A stretch of DNA of 12,752 nt from Candidatus Segatella caccae (GTDB taxonomy: Bacteria; Bacteroidota; Bacteroidia; Bacteroidales; Bacteroidaceae): assembly GCA_900556395.1 (NCBI GenBank), contig USOQ01000071.1:1-12752 (forward strand), written 5' to 3'. The first letter of the stretch is position 1. Each line of letters begins with the position of its first letter. This document shows, one piece after another, positions 5,703-12,752 of the stretch. The notes beneath the pieces are model-generated. The model was not told the origin of the DNA. It ran no database searches and saw nothing but the letters and a program-made list of their open reading frames with translations. A program made the position numbers and the translations under genes.

Positions 5703-6788
5703 TTATAAACGGAATTTGGCAGCCTGCTCCTCAATATAGGCAGCATCACTGAAGTAGTCGATACGCATGGCTTTGCGAACCTCATCCATGGTCTGAGCTG
5801 CAAAAGCACGAGCTTCCTCACTACCCTTCTTCAGGATGTTGAACACCTCAGGAATATCCTGCTCATACTCATGGCGACGGGCACGGATAGGAGTAAGCAT
5901 CTTGTTGAGCACACTGTTAAGGAACTTCTTACAAGTTCCGTCACCGATGCCTCCCTTTACATACTGAGCCTTCAGTTCATCGAGGTTCTGGAACTCTGGC
6001 CAGAACTCTGCGAAATCTTCTGGTGTAGAGAATGCCTCAAGATAAGTGAACACGGCATTGCACTCCAGATGTCCTGGCTCCTCCATACTCATACGTGGAG
6101 CACCATTTGACATCTTCTTCACCTTCTTCCACACGGTCTTCTCGTCATCGCTCAGATAGATACAGTTACCAAGACTCTTACTCATCTTCTCTTTACCATC
6201 AGTACCTGGAAGACGACGGCAAACCACATTTTCAGGGAGCATAATCTCCGGCTCTACGAGAACAGGAGCATAGACCTGGTTGAAACGACGGACAAGCTCG
6301 CGTGTTACCTCCAACATGGGTTCCTGGTCTTCACCAGCAGGAACGGTTGTAGCTTTGAAGGCTGTGATGTCAGCAGCCTGACTTACTGGATAGCAGAAGA
6401 AGCCAAGAGGAATGTTGGCCTCGAAGTTGCGCATCTTGATCTCGGTCTTCACCGTTGGGTTGCGCTGAACACGAGATACGGTGATGAGGTTCATCAGATA
6501 GGTGGTGAGCTCGGCAAGCTCAGGAATCATACTCTGAATATAGAGTGTGCACTTATGTGGGTCAAGGCCTGCAGAGAGGTAATCGAGAGCCACTTCAGTG
6601 ATATTCTGGCGAATCTTCTCTGGGTTGTCTGCATTGTCAGTAAGAGCTTGTACGTCGGCCATAAAAACGAACATCTTGTCGAAGTCGCCTGCATTCTGCA
6701 GTTGTACTCGACGCTGAAGTGAGCCGATGTAATGCCCCAAGTGGAGCTTGCCTGTTGGACGGTCGCCCGTCAATATTATCTTTCCCAT
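5703..6788 (-). CDS. trpS: Tryptophanyl-tRNA synthetase
   Basis: This cytoplasmic class I aminoacyl-tRNA synthetase charges tRNA-Trp with tryptophan using ATP. I place the start at ATG 6786-6788, giving 361 residues that begin MGKIILTGDRPTGKLHLGHY. The open frame extends 44 codons further upstream, but that part is unlike the family and covers the promoter and terminator at 6847-6910. The HIGH-type ATP motif is HLGH at 16-19, and the KMSKS loop is exact at 201-205 (GKEKMSKSLGN). Between them lie the Rossmann fold and the FMADVQALTDNAD segment typical of TrpRS. Length is close to that usual for Bacteroidales TrpRS, slightly above the 330-odd of E. coli. It is a single-gene unit with its own promoter and terminator. 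No T-box or other leader control is visible. Confidence 0.96.
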   Translation of the reverse strand: MGKIILTGDRPTGKLHLGHYIGSLQRRVQLQNAGDFDKMFVFMADVQALTDNADNPEKIRQNITEVALDYLSAGLDPHKCTLYIQSMIPELAELTTYLMNLITVSRVQRNPTVKTEIKMRNFEANIPLGFFCYPVSQAADITAFKATTVPAGEDQEPMLEVTRELVRRFNQVYAPVLVEPEIMLPENVVCRRLPGTDGKEKMSKSLGNCIYLSDDEKTVWKKVKKMSNGAPRMSMEEPGHLECNAVFTYLEAFSTPEDFAEFWPEFQNLDELKAQYVKGGIGDGTCKKFLNSVLNKMLTPIRARRHEYEQDIPEVFNILKKGSEEARAFAAQTMDEVRKAMRIDYFSDAAYIEEQAAKFRL

Positions 6789-6846
6789 ATTATTACGATT
6801 GTTTCTGTTATACGAAAAATAGTCAGCCTGTCTGCTATTTTTAGTG

Positions 6847-6877
6847 CAAAGGTACAGCAAAAAGGGCAAAACACAAA
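6847..6877 (-). promoter_or_regulatory. trpS promoter, Bacteroidota type
   Basis: On the - strand the -33 element TTTG (6874-6877) is separated by 19 bases from a perfect -7 element TACCTTTG (6847-6854, matching TAnnTTTG). This is the known vegetative promoter form of Bacteroidota. It lies about 58 bases upstream of the trpS ATG. The -33 box falls within the 3' arm of the terminator for the upstream gene. Confidence 0.75.
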
Positions 6878-6910
6878 ATAAATAGTTACTTATTTTGAGT
6901 TTTTGCCCTT
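6859..6910 (-). terminator. Intrinsic terminator of the DUF3857/transglutaminase-like operon
   Basis: On the - strand, AAGGGCAAAA at the 5' side (ending at 6910) pairs with TTTTGCCCTT (6862-6871). Pairing continues inward through an A/T-rich stem (aaaataa against ttatttt) with one or two bulges, and a short U-run follows (6859-6861, five Ts counting the stem end). It lies about 65 bases after the stop at 6977. A smaller hairpin with TCACAG/CTGTGA arms (6947-6963) precedes it. Confidence 0.7.
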
Positions 6911-6976
6911 TACCCGTCACTTACCATGTATAATTTGATTGGCAAATCACAGTTGTGCTGTGACAGCGAAAACAAA

Positions 6977-9133
6977 TTACTTCTTGGTGATCACCACTTG
7001 TTTCTCATTGAAAGCACTGCAAGCATCTACCAACTTCAAGACTTTGTCCCAGTTGGCTACTGGTTCCTCACGATGCAAGAAACTCTTGCTTACATGCACT
7101 ATGATCTTGCCAGCCTCGGCACTTGCCTTCACCGCGAACTCGCCACAATCGTTGCTGACGGTGGTATTCAGTTTCTTCAATGACTCAGCTGAAGCCTGAT
7201 AGCCTTTGGGCAAAGCCACCTCTATATTCCACTCATCAGCAAATGCCATTTTACGCCAGATACGATCCTTGCGGATGCGGTCATTGCCTTCCAGTTTCAT
7301 CTGCTCTCCTATCAGCTTTCCCACAGCCAGCATCATGCTGCTTCCTGCACGTTTCACCAATCCTTCCATCTCGTAATCTACATGATAAACGAAGTCTGCG
7401 CTGTCTTTTCGGATGCCCACACAATCGAGTCCATAACCATTTACCTTGACTGGCTCCGCTTCATGATAGCCTTTTATCTCTTCCTTGAACTGGTCGGGTT
7501 GCTCCTTTTGCTTGTACTCGGCAAAGTCAGACTTCATGACGGAAGCATCTTTCTTCAAGAAAGCACTATAAGGATCAGACTCATCATACTTCAAATAACG
7601 CCAAAAAGCGGCAAGATGGTCGGGACCATACAGATAATAATCTGGCGAGCTAACCATTTGTCCGTATTCTTTCTGTGCGCCAGAATAGTCTATGCTGCGG
7701 TGAATATTCATCTTGGTACCATCGATGTTGACCTTAATGGTGACGACAGACTTGTTAGTGGCAGCTGTACTTACAGGGATTTCGAATGGCGCATCAACAT
7801 CCTGCATATATGCCTTACGCCCCTGGAACTTATAAGGGATGTCCGATGCCACCTTAGGAAAGGTACCAGGGAAATAATACAGGTTGGTTCCCTTGAGGCG
7901 GAAGAACCAAGTGGTAGAATTATAGTTGATGAGCTTGTCGACAGGCAATTCGCCAACAGCAGTCGTGATGCCCATTTCCACTTCTACCCCTAACTTACGC
8001 AAGAAGTTGGGCACACGGTTGAAGGCTTCTTGGCTTGTTCCACCAGTAACATATTCATAAGCATAAATACGGTCTGCTTTCTCGTCGGCAGGCATCGACT
8101 CATCCTTGGCCGACTTATACACACTGCGTTTCTGCGCAGAAAGACCTGCTGCCGAATAGCCGTTCTTGCTAACATAAGACTTCATCAGCTTCCAGTCATC
8201 TTGTAGGATGGGCGCAACATCAGGGTTAGCTCGAACACCTTTCTGACGCATGGCCTTCTCGACCACCATGGTCTTCGACTTAGTGGGCGTAATGTACATC
8301 AAAACATAAGGAGACTGCAAGGAAGAGTTATACCAAGCAGACGGCTCTCCATCGACAGGTTGGTCCATCACCAAATCAAGCACGGCGTTTTTATCCTTGT
8401 CCGTGGTCTGCTTAAATTCGGGAGCCCCATTCATCGAGCGATAAACCGTAGACAAACTTTGGTCTAACACGCAATGCACTCTGCTATAAAGAATCGGCTC
8501 GTCTTGGCGAAAATAAAAAGTAAAAGGATCCAACCGCTGTTCCTGCGTGTCAATCTGGTTGAGAGAAAATACGTCAATACAGTCGCCGACCTCCAATCCT
8601 GGCACGGCAATCTTCTGGCTCAAGTCCTTGCCTTTCTTACCTTCCTTGACATCCACATAGTCATCGAAGTCGACCACTTGCACCTTGCCATCTTTCTTGA
8701 GCACACGAATACCCAGGACGGTATTGGTCTTATTGTGATATGCCCCTACCCACTTTTTTGATTTCGTGCGGAAAGAAAACTCAGAATAATCCTTCAAGGC
8801 TTTCTTGTCGTTGAGTTGTATCAGCATACGCTCCATGTCTTCGCAGTCTATCTGACGTGTCAGACGGAGGTTAACAAACAATTCCGTTGTTGCCTTACGG
8901 TAATAATCGGTACTCAACTCCCGGTAATAAGAGAGGATAACAGCCGATTCGTTCTTGTACTTCGCTGGCACTGTGCGTTTCTTGAAGTCAGCAGGAGTAT
9001 TGTCCCACACTTCTTGACGCACTTTCTGAGCCAACTTGAGGTAATCAGCCTTGTCGTCAGCCTTAACAGGCAAACATACGAGTTGCATTGCCAAAAGGAA
9101 GAAAGCAACTCCCATCATTCTCACATGTTTCAT
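6977..9133 (-). CDS. Exported DUF3857-type protein with degenerate transglutaminase-like domain (718 residues)
   Basis: A signal peptide is clear: MKHVRMMGVAFFLLAMQLVC, with likely cleavage after VKA near residue 25, so the protein is periplasmic or surface-exposed. The region from about 90 to 280 has the beta-rich pattern of the DUF3857 domain (GIRVLKKDGKVQVVDFDDY, then a GDCIDVFSLNQ strand). From about 350 to 440 it follows the transglutaminase-like fold of its neighbour, but by eye alignment the three catalytic positions are replaced: Cys by S367, His by S406, Asp by P422. The C-terminal third is beta-rich and of unknown role. It starts 29 bases after the stop of the neighbouring gene, so both are one transcript. 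A binding or scaffold role with the active-looking partner is inference. The domain assignment rests on resemblance and operon context. Confidence 0.8.
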   Translation of the reverse strand: MKHVRMMGVAFFLLAMQLVCLPVKADDKADYLKLAQKVRQEVWDNTPADFKKRTVPAKYKNESAVILSYYRELSTDYYRKATTELFVNLRLTRQIDCEDMERMLIQLNDKKALKDYSEFSFRTKSKKWVGAYHNKTNTVLGIRVLKKDGKVQVVDFDDYVDVKEGKKGKDLSQKIAVPGLEVGDCIDVFSLNQIDTQEQRLDPFTFYFRQDEPILYSRVHCVLDQSLSTVYRSMNGAPEFKQTTDKDKNAVLDLVMDQPVDGEPSAWYNSSLQSPYVLMYITPTKSKTMVVEKAMRQKGVRANPDVAPILQDDWKLMKSYVSKNGYSAAGLSAQKRSVYKSAKDESMPADEKADRIYAYEYVTGGTSQEAFNRVPNFLRKLGVEVEMGITTAVGELPVDKLINYNSTTWFFRLKGTNLYYFPGTFPKVASDIPYKFQGRKAYMQDVDAPFEIPVSTAATNKSVVTIKVNIDGTKMNIHRSIDYSGAQKEYGQMVSSPDYYLYGPDHLAAFWRYLKYDESDPYSAFLKKDASVMKSDFAEYKQKEQPDQFKEEIKGYHEAEPVKVNGYGLDCVGIRKDSADFVYHVDYEMEGLVKRAGSSMMLAVGKLIGEQMKLEGNDRIRKDRIWRKMAFADEWNIEVALPKGYQASAESLKKLNTTVSNDCGEFAVKASAEAGKIIVHVSKSFLHREEPVANWDKVLKLVDACSAFNEKQVVITKK

Positions 9134-9162
9134 AGTTCAACCTTTAAAATGTATAACATTGC

Positions 9163-10986
9163 TTATTTAGTTTGCAAAACCACTTGCTCGTTGCAGGCAT
9201 CATTCCATTCGGAAACCATTTTGTTCCATGCCGGAATATCCTTCAAGGCTACTCGCCTGTTCTTGATGACATACTCCTTTTTCATGACGACACGATTGCC
9301 TTGTTTGGAAAACGTACAAGACAAGTCAGCCCAATGGGTATGCGACGCAAAAGGAGCAGGGAGTTCCTGCACACGCATACCTTTTGGTACAGAGAGACTG
9401 ACCTTGCGCACATTCTTCAGTTTCATACCTATCATATAGTCGGAAACCCGCTTGGTAGTATCTACTTTCTCCAACCACACATCTTTGTCCTGATTCATAT
9501 CCACATAGAGGTATTGGTCTGCCGACACTCCCACGTTTCCTTTATAAAAAGAGGAAGAGATGGCGAGCTGTTCGTCTTGGGGCCTACTACCTTTGAGCAC
9601 CACATCCCTCATTTCGTCATTATTGCCGTCCATTCCCAACAAACGAGACAGAAATTGCTGTCTGTCATCTTGCGCAGCTGCGTCGTATGCCGACAAGACC
9701 ATGGCTTTCATATCTCCTTTCCATGAAGAATTCAGAGTGCCCTTCATGGCATAATTGCCATCCTCCTCTACGGAAAGTGCACAATCGTATTCCACAAATG
9801 AGGAACAAGCTTCCTGGGGCAATGTGGGCAACGTATAGACCCGGCATCCTTTTCCTTCTTCCACCAAAGCCTGTCGTCCCTGAATATTTGTAGGAATATA
9901 CCCTAAGGGTATGTAAGAATTGGTGGCATCAAGATAATAGGGCTTACCCTGATAGAACACCGTGCATATCGCATGATTGACAGAGGAAATGGTGGGTACT
10001 TCATGCGATGTATAAGGAATGTCATCTGTTCCGATATCTGTCTGTCGCGCATCAAAACCCTGAGCCTTCAACAAGGTTTTCAGCAAGAGCGACATGGCCT
10101 TACAGTCACCATATCGCTTACGGATCGTTTCGGCAGGAGTGGCTGGCTGATGGGCAGAAACGCCGGCCTCGTATGCCAAATAGCGTATGTGGCTTTGCAC
10201 CCAGGCAAAGGTGTTAGCAATTTTCTCCTTGTCACTCTTTGCTCCTTGGGCTATCTCTGCAAGGATTTCCGCTTGGTTGGGAATCGTACAGTCGACATCT
10301 GCCATTTTCTTAGACCAAGCGAACATATCCTGTTCATCCTTGAACGAACCTATTACGAGCAAATGAGGAACAGTATAGCCCCAGGCTGGAGCTCCCTCCT
10401 CGGAAACTGGCACAGACAAGCCGTGCATGACATAGGTAAACACGGAGTCGCCAGCCTCATCGGCCACAGCTGTCTTGACCACATCGGCAGGAAGATTACA
10501 CTCCTTGAGATGATATTGAGATAAAGCCTTCGGTATAACCACCTGGACGGTTTTGTTCTCTACATAGTAGTCTTCGGGAAAAGAGATTCTTGTGAAATAA
10601 ACAGGATCGATAAAGGTTCGTGCAAAAGAGGCCTTCAAAGCCTTACCCACCTTGGGTATCCGATAATTGAAATAACAGACCTTGGTGTCATCAAAGAAGA
10701 TATTCACAGGCGTAGCTGACTTATATTGTGCCGTGCCCTTGGAGGAAGCTTTGTCCAAACGGATAAAATCTCCATAGTAGACATTCGGCTGAACAAGTGC
10801 TGCATATTTTGTCACGCCATATTCCAAATCCGTCGTATTCGAGATGACAGGAATACCATCGGAATTCACCTTAAACTTATACCGATCCACACAGTTTACT
10901 ATATGCACATTGTCGTCCACGCCTTGAGCCGCAGCAGACAATACGCTCAGAAAACACAGATAAATAAATACAGGTTTTATTGTCAT
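9163..10986 (-). CDS. Exported DUF3857/transglutaminase-like protein (607 residues)
   Basis: I choose ATG 10984-10986 because it starts directly with a signal peptide, MTIKPVFIYLCFLSVLSAAA with cleavage near AAAQG. The frame upstream of it adds 19 codons, including a run from the C8 tract, and overlaps the promoter. After the signal comes a DUF3857-like beta domain (about 25-230). A transglutaminase core follows with IRYLAYEAG, then RKRYGDCKAMSLLL containing the nucleophile C295, NHAIC with H338, and YYLDATNS with D353; spacing and order match the Cys-His-Asp triad. The C-terminal 200 residues are beta-rich. Such Bacteroidota proteins are exported, and the triad may act as a protease, peptide amidase or cross-linking enzyme; the substrate is unknown. 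It is the first gene of a two-gene operon with the degenerate homologue and has its own promoter candidate. Confidence 0.85.
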   Translation of the reverse strand: MTIKPVFIYLCFLSVLSAAAQGVDDNVHIVNCVDRYKFKVNSDGIPVISNTTDLEYGVTKYAALVQPNVYYGDFIRLDKASSKGTAQYKSATPVNIFFDDTKVCYFNYRIPKVGKALKASFARTFIDPVYFTRISFPEDYYVENKTVQVVIPKALSQYHLKECNLPADVVKTAVADEAGDSVFTYVMHGLSVPVSEEGAPAWGYTVPHLLVIGSFKDEQDMFAWSKKMADVDCTIPNQAEILAEIAQGAKSDKEKIANTFAWVQSHIRYLAYEAGVSAHQPATPAETIRKRYGDCKAMSLLLKTLLKAQGFDARQTDIGTDDIPYTSHEVPTISSVNHAICTVFYQGKPYYLDATNSYIPLGYIPTNIQGRQALVEEGKGCRVYTLPTLPQEACSSFVEYDCALSVEEDGNYAMKGTLNSSWKGDMKAMVLSAYDAAAQDDRQQFLSRLLGMDGNNDEMRDVVLKGSRPQDEQLAISSSFYKGNVGVSADQYLYVDMNQDKDVWLEKVDTTKRVSDYMIGMKLKNVRKVSLSVPKGMRVQELPAPFASHTHWADLSCTFSKQGNRVVMKKEYVIKNRRVALKDIPAWNKMVSEWNDACNEQVVLQTK

Positions 10987-11010
10987 CAGATTGGTGTTAT
11001 GAATTAAATG

Positions 11011-11018
11011 CCCCCCCC
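11011..11018. repeat. C8/G8 homopolymer in the leader of the transglutaminase operon
   Basis: Eight consecutive Cs on the + strand (Gs in the transcript) lie 25-32 bases before the start codon at 10986 and just after the predicted transcription start. They stand out in an AT-rich leader. Three of them also form the end of an 8-base inverted repeat, aaatgccc (11006-11013) with gggcattt (11038-11045). Tracts of this kind can slip in copy number. Confidence 0.85.
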
Positions 11019-11029
11019 GAAGTATAAAA

Positions 11030-11060
11030 CAAAGGAAGGGCATTTTATATATTATTCAAG
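11030..11060 (-). promoter_or_regulatory. Candidate promoter of the transglutaminase-like operon
   Basis: On the - strand CTTG (11057-11060) stands 19 bases before TTCCTTTG (11030-11037). Each is one base off the Bacteroidota consensus TTTG and TAnnTTTG, and the spacing is the same as in the trpS promoter. Initiation would fall near 11020-11025, placing the G8 tract in the first bases of the leader. The asnS stop is only about 20 bases upstream. Confidence 0.5.
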
Positions 11061-11078
11061 TTTCGCAAGTTCAATCAC

Positions 11079-12506
11079 TTAGAACTCTGCGTTCTTAGGA
11101 GTACGTGGGAAAGGAATCACGTCACGGATGTTCTGCATACCTGTAACAAAGAGAATCAGACGCTCGAAACCGAGACCGAAACCAGCATGAGGACATGAAC
11201 CATACTTACGGGTGTCGAGATACCACTCCATATCCTTCATTGGGATGTTGCGGTCCTTGATCTCGCCCATCAGCTTGTCATAGCTCTCCTCACGGACAGA
11301 ACCACCGATGATCTCGCCTATCTGTGGGAAAAGCACATCGGTACCCTGAACGGTCTGGCCGCTCTTGCCACCGAAGCCACTCTCCTCCTCGTCTATCTTC
11401 ATATAGAAAGCCTTGATGGCCTTAGGATAGTTGGTCATGATGACTGGCTTCTTGAAGTGCTCCTCTACCAAGAAACGCTCGTGCTCTGAAGCCAAGTCGT
11501 CGCCCCACTCACATGGGAACTCAAACTTCTTGCCATTGGCAATAGCCTCCTGCAGAATGCGAATACCCTCAGTATAAGGAAGGTGAACGAAGTCTGAATT
11601 CAAAACACCCTCAAGACGAGCTATCAGCCCCTTATCAATCATCTTATTCAAGAACTCAAGATCGTCCTTGCAGTTGTCGAGTGCCCAACGGATGCAATAC
11701 TTGATGAAGTCTTCCTCAAGTTCCATCAAACCTGCCAAATCCAAGAAAGCTACCTCTGGCTCTACCATCCAGAACTCAGCCAAGTGGCGAGGAGTATTAC
11801 TGTTCTCTGCACGGAAAGTTGGACCGAATGTATAAATAGCACCAAGGGCTGTGGCACCCAACTCACCCTCCAACTGACCTGAAACGGTCAATGAAGTCTG
11901 CTTGCCGAAGAAATCATCAGAGTAGTCTATCTTGCCATCTTCTGTCTTCTTCAGGTTGTAGAGGTTCTTGGTAGTTACCTGGAACATCTGACCTGCACCC
12001 TCGCAGTCGCTGGCTGTGATGAGAGGTGTATTGAAGTAGAAGTAGCCATGCTCGTGGAAGTAGGTATGGATAGCCATCGCCATGTTATGACGAATACGCA
12101 TCACGGCACCAAAGGTGTTGGTACGGAGGCGCAGGTGAGCATACTGACGCATGTACTCAAAGCTCTGTCCCTTCTTCTGCATAGGATAATCGCTACCGCA
12201 GAGACCATAGATTTCAAGGCTTTCACACTGAATTTCCACAGTCTGTCCCTTACCCTGGCTCTCTACCAATGTACCTACGGCACTGATACAAGCTCCAGTA
12301 GTAATCTGGCGGAGCTGATTTTCATCGACCTTAGATGGGTCGACTACTATCTGAATATTATTAATAGTAGAACCATCGTTAAGAGCGATAAAATCGACTG
12401 CTTTGCTACTACGATGGGTACGAACCCATCCCTTTACATTCACGATTGAGCCGTAGGCTGTGCTCTTGAGCAAGTCTACAACTTTAGTTCTTTTTACTGT
12501 TTCCAT
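11079..12506 (-). CDS. asnS: Asparaginyl-tRNA synthetase
   Basis: This 475-residue cytoplasmic class IIb synthetase charges tRNA-Asn. The N-terminal OB-fold anticodon domain is visible (VNVKGWVRTHRSSKAVDFIALNDGS, about 20-45). In the catalytic domain, motif 2 is FRAENSNTPRHLAEFWMVEPE from residue 231, and motif 3 is GFGLGFERL from 442 with the closing R-D-V-I-P-F-P-R. Residues ENSNTPRHL are the form seen in AsnRS rather than AspRS. Length is normal for Bacteroidales AsnRS. The start ATG 12504-12506 gives METVKRTKVVDLLKS and follows a spacer with inverted repeats. The upstream gene on the same strand is an rRNA pseudouridine synthase. No clear terminator with U-run is seen after the stop; only about 90 bases separate it from the next gene. 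Confidence 0.97.
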   Translation of the reverse strand: METVKRTKVVDLLKSTAYGSIVNVKGWVRTHRSSKAVDFIALNDGSTINNIQIVVDPSKVDENQLRQITTGACISAVGTLVESQGKGQTVEIQCESLEIYGLCGSDYPMQKKGQSFEYMRQYAHLRLRTNTFGAVMRIRHNMAMAIHTYFHEHGYFYFNTPLITASDCEGAGQMFQVTTKNLYNLKKTEDGKIDYSDDFFGKQTSLTVSGQLEGELGATALGAIYTFGPTFRAENSNTPRHLAEFWMVEPEVAFLDLAGLMELEEDFIKYCIRWALDNCKDDLEFLNKMIDKGLIARLEGVLNSDFVHLPYTEGIRILQEAIANGKKFEFPCEWGDDLASEHERFLVEEHFKKPVIMTNYPKAIKAFYMKIDEEESGFGGKSGQTVQGTDVLFPQIGEIIGGSVREESYDKLMGEIKDRNIPMKDMEWYLDTRKYGSCPHAGFGLGFERLILFVTGMQNIRDVIPFPRTPKNAEF

Positions 12507-12523
12507 TGTTAATATTATGCTTC

Positions 12524-12656
12524 AAGGAGTTAAAGAAGTTAAGGAGCTAAGGAGTTAAGACAATAGTCATAAACCAAGAATTCCTACCATAATAAAAACT
12601 CTCAGCCAATATAACACTTGTCTTAACTCCTTTCAACTCCTTGACTCCTTAACTTC
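12524..12656. repeat. Inverted repeat built of AAGGAGTT units, upstream of asnS
   Basis: On the + strand the left arm (12524-12562) is a run of near-copies of AAGGAGTT (aaggagtt, aaagaagtt, aaggagct, aaggagtt) ending in aagaca. The right arm (12619-12656) is its reverse complement with small changes: gaagttaaggag, two different bases, aaggagtt, a five-base insertion, then aagaca. The 56-base loop is AT-rich. It lies wholly between the pseudouridine-synthase stop and the asnS start. Confidence 0.75.
12606..12637 (-). promoter_or_regulatory. Candidate asnS promoter
   Basis: On the - strand GTTG (12634-12637) lies 20 bases before TATATTGG (12606-12613), each one base off TTTG and TAnnTTTG. If used, it would start a transcript about 95 bases before the asnS ATG. 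In that case only the left arm of the surrounding inverted repeat would be in the mRNA. The match is weak and AT-rich DNA gives such hits often. Confidence 0.3.
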
Positions 12657-12669
12657 ATATTATTGTTTC

Positions 12670-12752
12670 TTATTCAAAAGCACCCATGCGGAGCATGTCT
12701 ACTTCCTTCTCTGTGAGGAAGCGCCAGTCGCCACGACGGAGGTTCTTCTTTG
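12670..12752 (-). CDS. C-terminal end of an rRNA pseudouridine synthase (partial)
   Basis: A - strand frame enters from the right edge and stops with TAA at 12670-12672. The 26 visible residues (KKNLRRGDWRFLTEKEVDML followed by RMGAFE) match the tail of RluB/RsuA-type enzymes, where a basic LxRGxWRxLTxxE segment closes the catalytic domain. Such enzymes turn a uridine of rRNA into pseudouridine. The long N-terminal extension common in Bacteroidota members is outside the window. The gene is upstream of asnS on the same strand, separated by about 160 bases. The family is clear; the exact member (RluB-like is most likely) is inferred. Confidence 0.65.
   Translation of the reverse strand, partial: KKNLRRGDWRFLTEKEVDMLRMGAFE

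Noticed and set aside
6789..6920. 44-codon N-terminal extension of trpS
   Set aside because: The extension is unlike the family, contains the promoter and the preceding terminator, and the family's normal start MGKIILTGDRPTG follows it at 6788.
7382..7993. 203-codon frame on the + strand
   Set aside because: It is antisense to the 718-residue gene; its hydrophobic runs are complements of that gene's codons.
8816..9439. 207-codon frame on the + strand
   Set aside because: It runs antisense across two well-supported exported-protein genes and shows no protein motif or own spacing.
9973..10524. 183-codon frame on the + strand
   Set aside because: It is antisense to the catalytic core of the transglutaminase-like gene, whose motifs are clear.
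10987..11043. 19-codon N-terminal extension of the 607-residue exported protein
   Set aside because: It would hide the signal peptide and spans the C8 tract and the candidate promoter.
11038..11045. Inverted repeat aaatgccc/gggcattt as asnS terminator
   Set aside because: On the - strand no U-run follows the second arm, and the loop contains the candidate promoter of the next operon.

Overview
The window looks like a piece of a Prevotella/Segatella-type chromosome (Bacteroidota, order Bacteroidales). The evidence is the Bacteroidota promoter form (TTTG, 19 bases, TAnnTTTG) upstream of trpS, AT-rich leaders without Shine-Dalgarno sites, a TPR-ferredoxin-alpha-beta-gamma 2-oxoacid oxidoreductase operon, and periplasmic DUF3857/transglutaminase-like proteins. 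The genus is inferred from family resemblance, not from a search.

Left part (1-2314, all + strand): an AT-rich accessory island. It holds the tail of an unidentified gene (3-71), an unrecognised 215-residue protein (185-832), a scrap of Rhs/YD-repeat core lacking both ends (836-1507), a small exported, possibly lipid-anchored protein (1536-1946) and a small two-helix membrane protein (1958-2314). The Rhs scrap is visibly richer in G+C than its neighbours. This resembles the debris and orphan immunity genes found around Rhs polymorphic-toxin loci, but no toxin tip or immunity family can be recognised.

Junction (2356-2448): four 14-base palindromic units at an exact 22-base period fold into two matching hairpins. 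The left one has a U-tract on the - strand and the right one on the + strand, so they make an opposed pair of terminators for the converging flanks.

Middle (2470-5388, - strand): a five-gene operon for a ferredoxin-dependent 2-oxoacid oxidoreductase. Its order is a 59-residue TPR protein (overlapping the next gene by ATGA), a 2x[4Fe-4S] ferredoxin, then the alpha, beta (TPP) and gamma subunits. It should interconvert a 2-oxoacid and an acyl-CoA with ferredoxin as electron carrier.

Right part (5703-12752, - strand): trpS with its own terminator and a strong promoter. Upstream of it lies a two-gene operon of exported proteins, one with an intact transglutaminase-like triad and one with all three catalytic positions replaced. 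Beyond that come asnS and the last codons of an rRNA pseudouridine synthase. No tRNA, rRNA, CRISPR array, insertion sequence or phage gene was found. No clear new system is visible; the most interesting items are the Rhs-scrap island, the opposed terminators and the active/degenerate transglutaminase pair.
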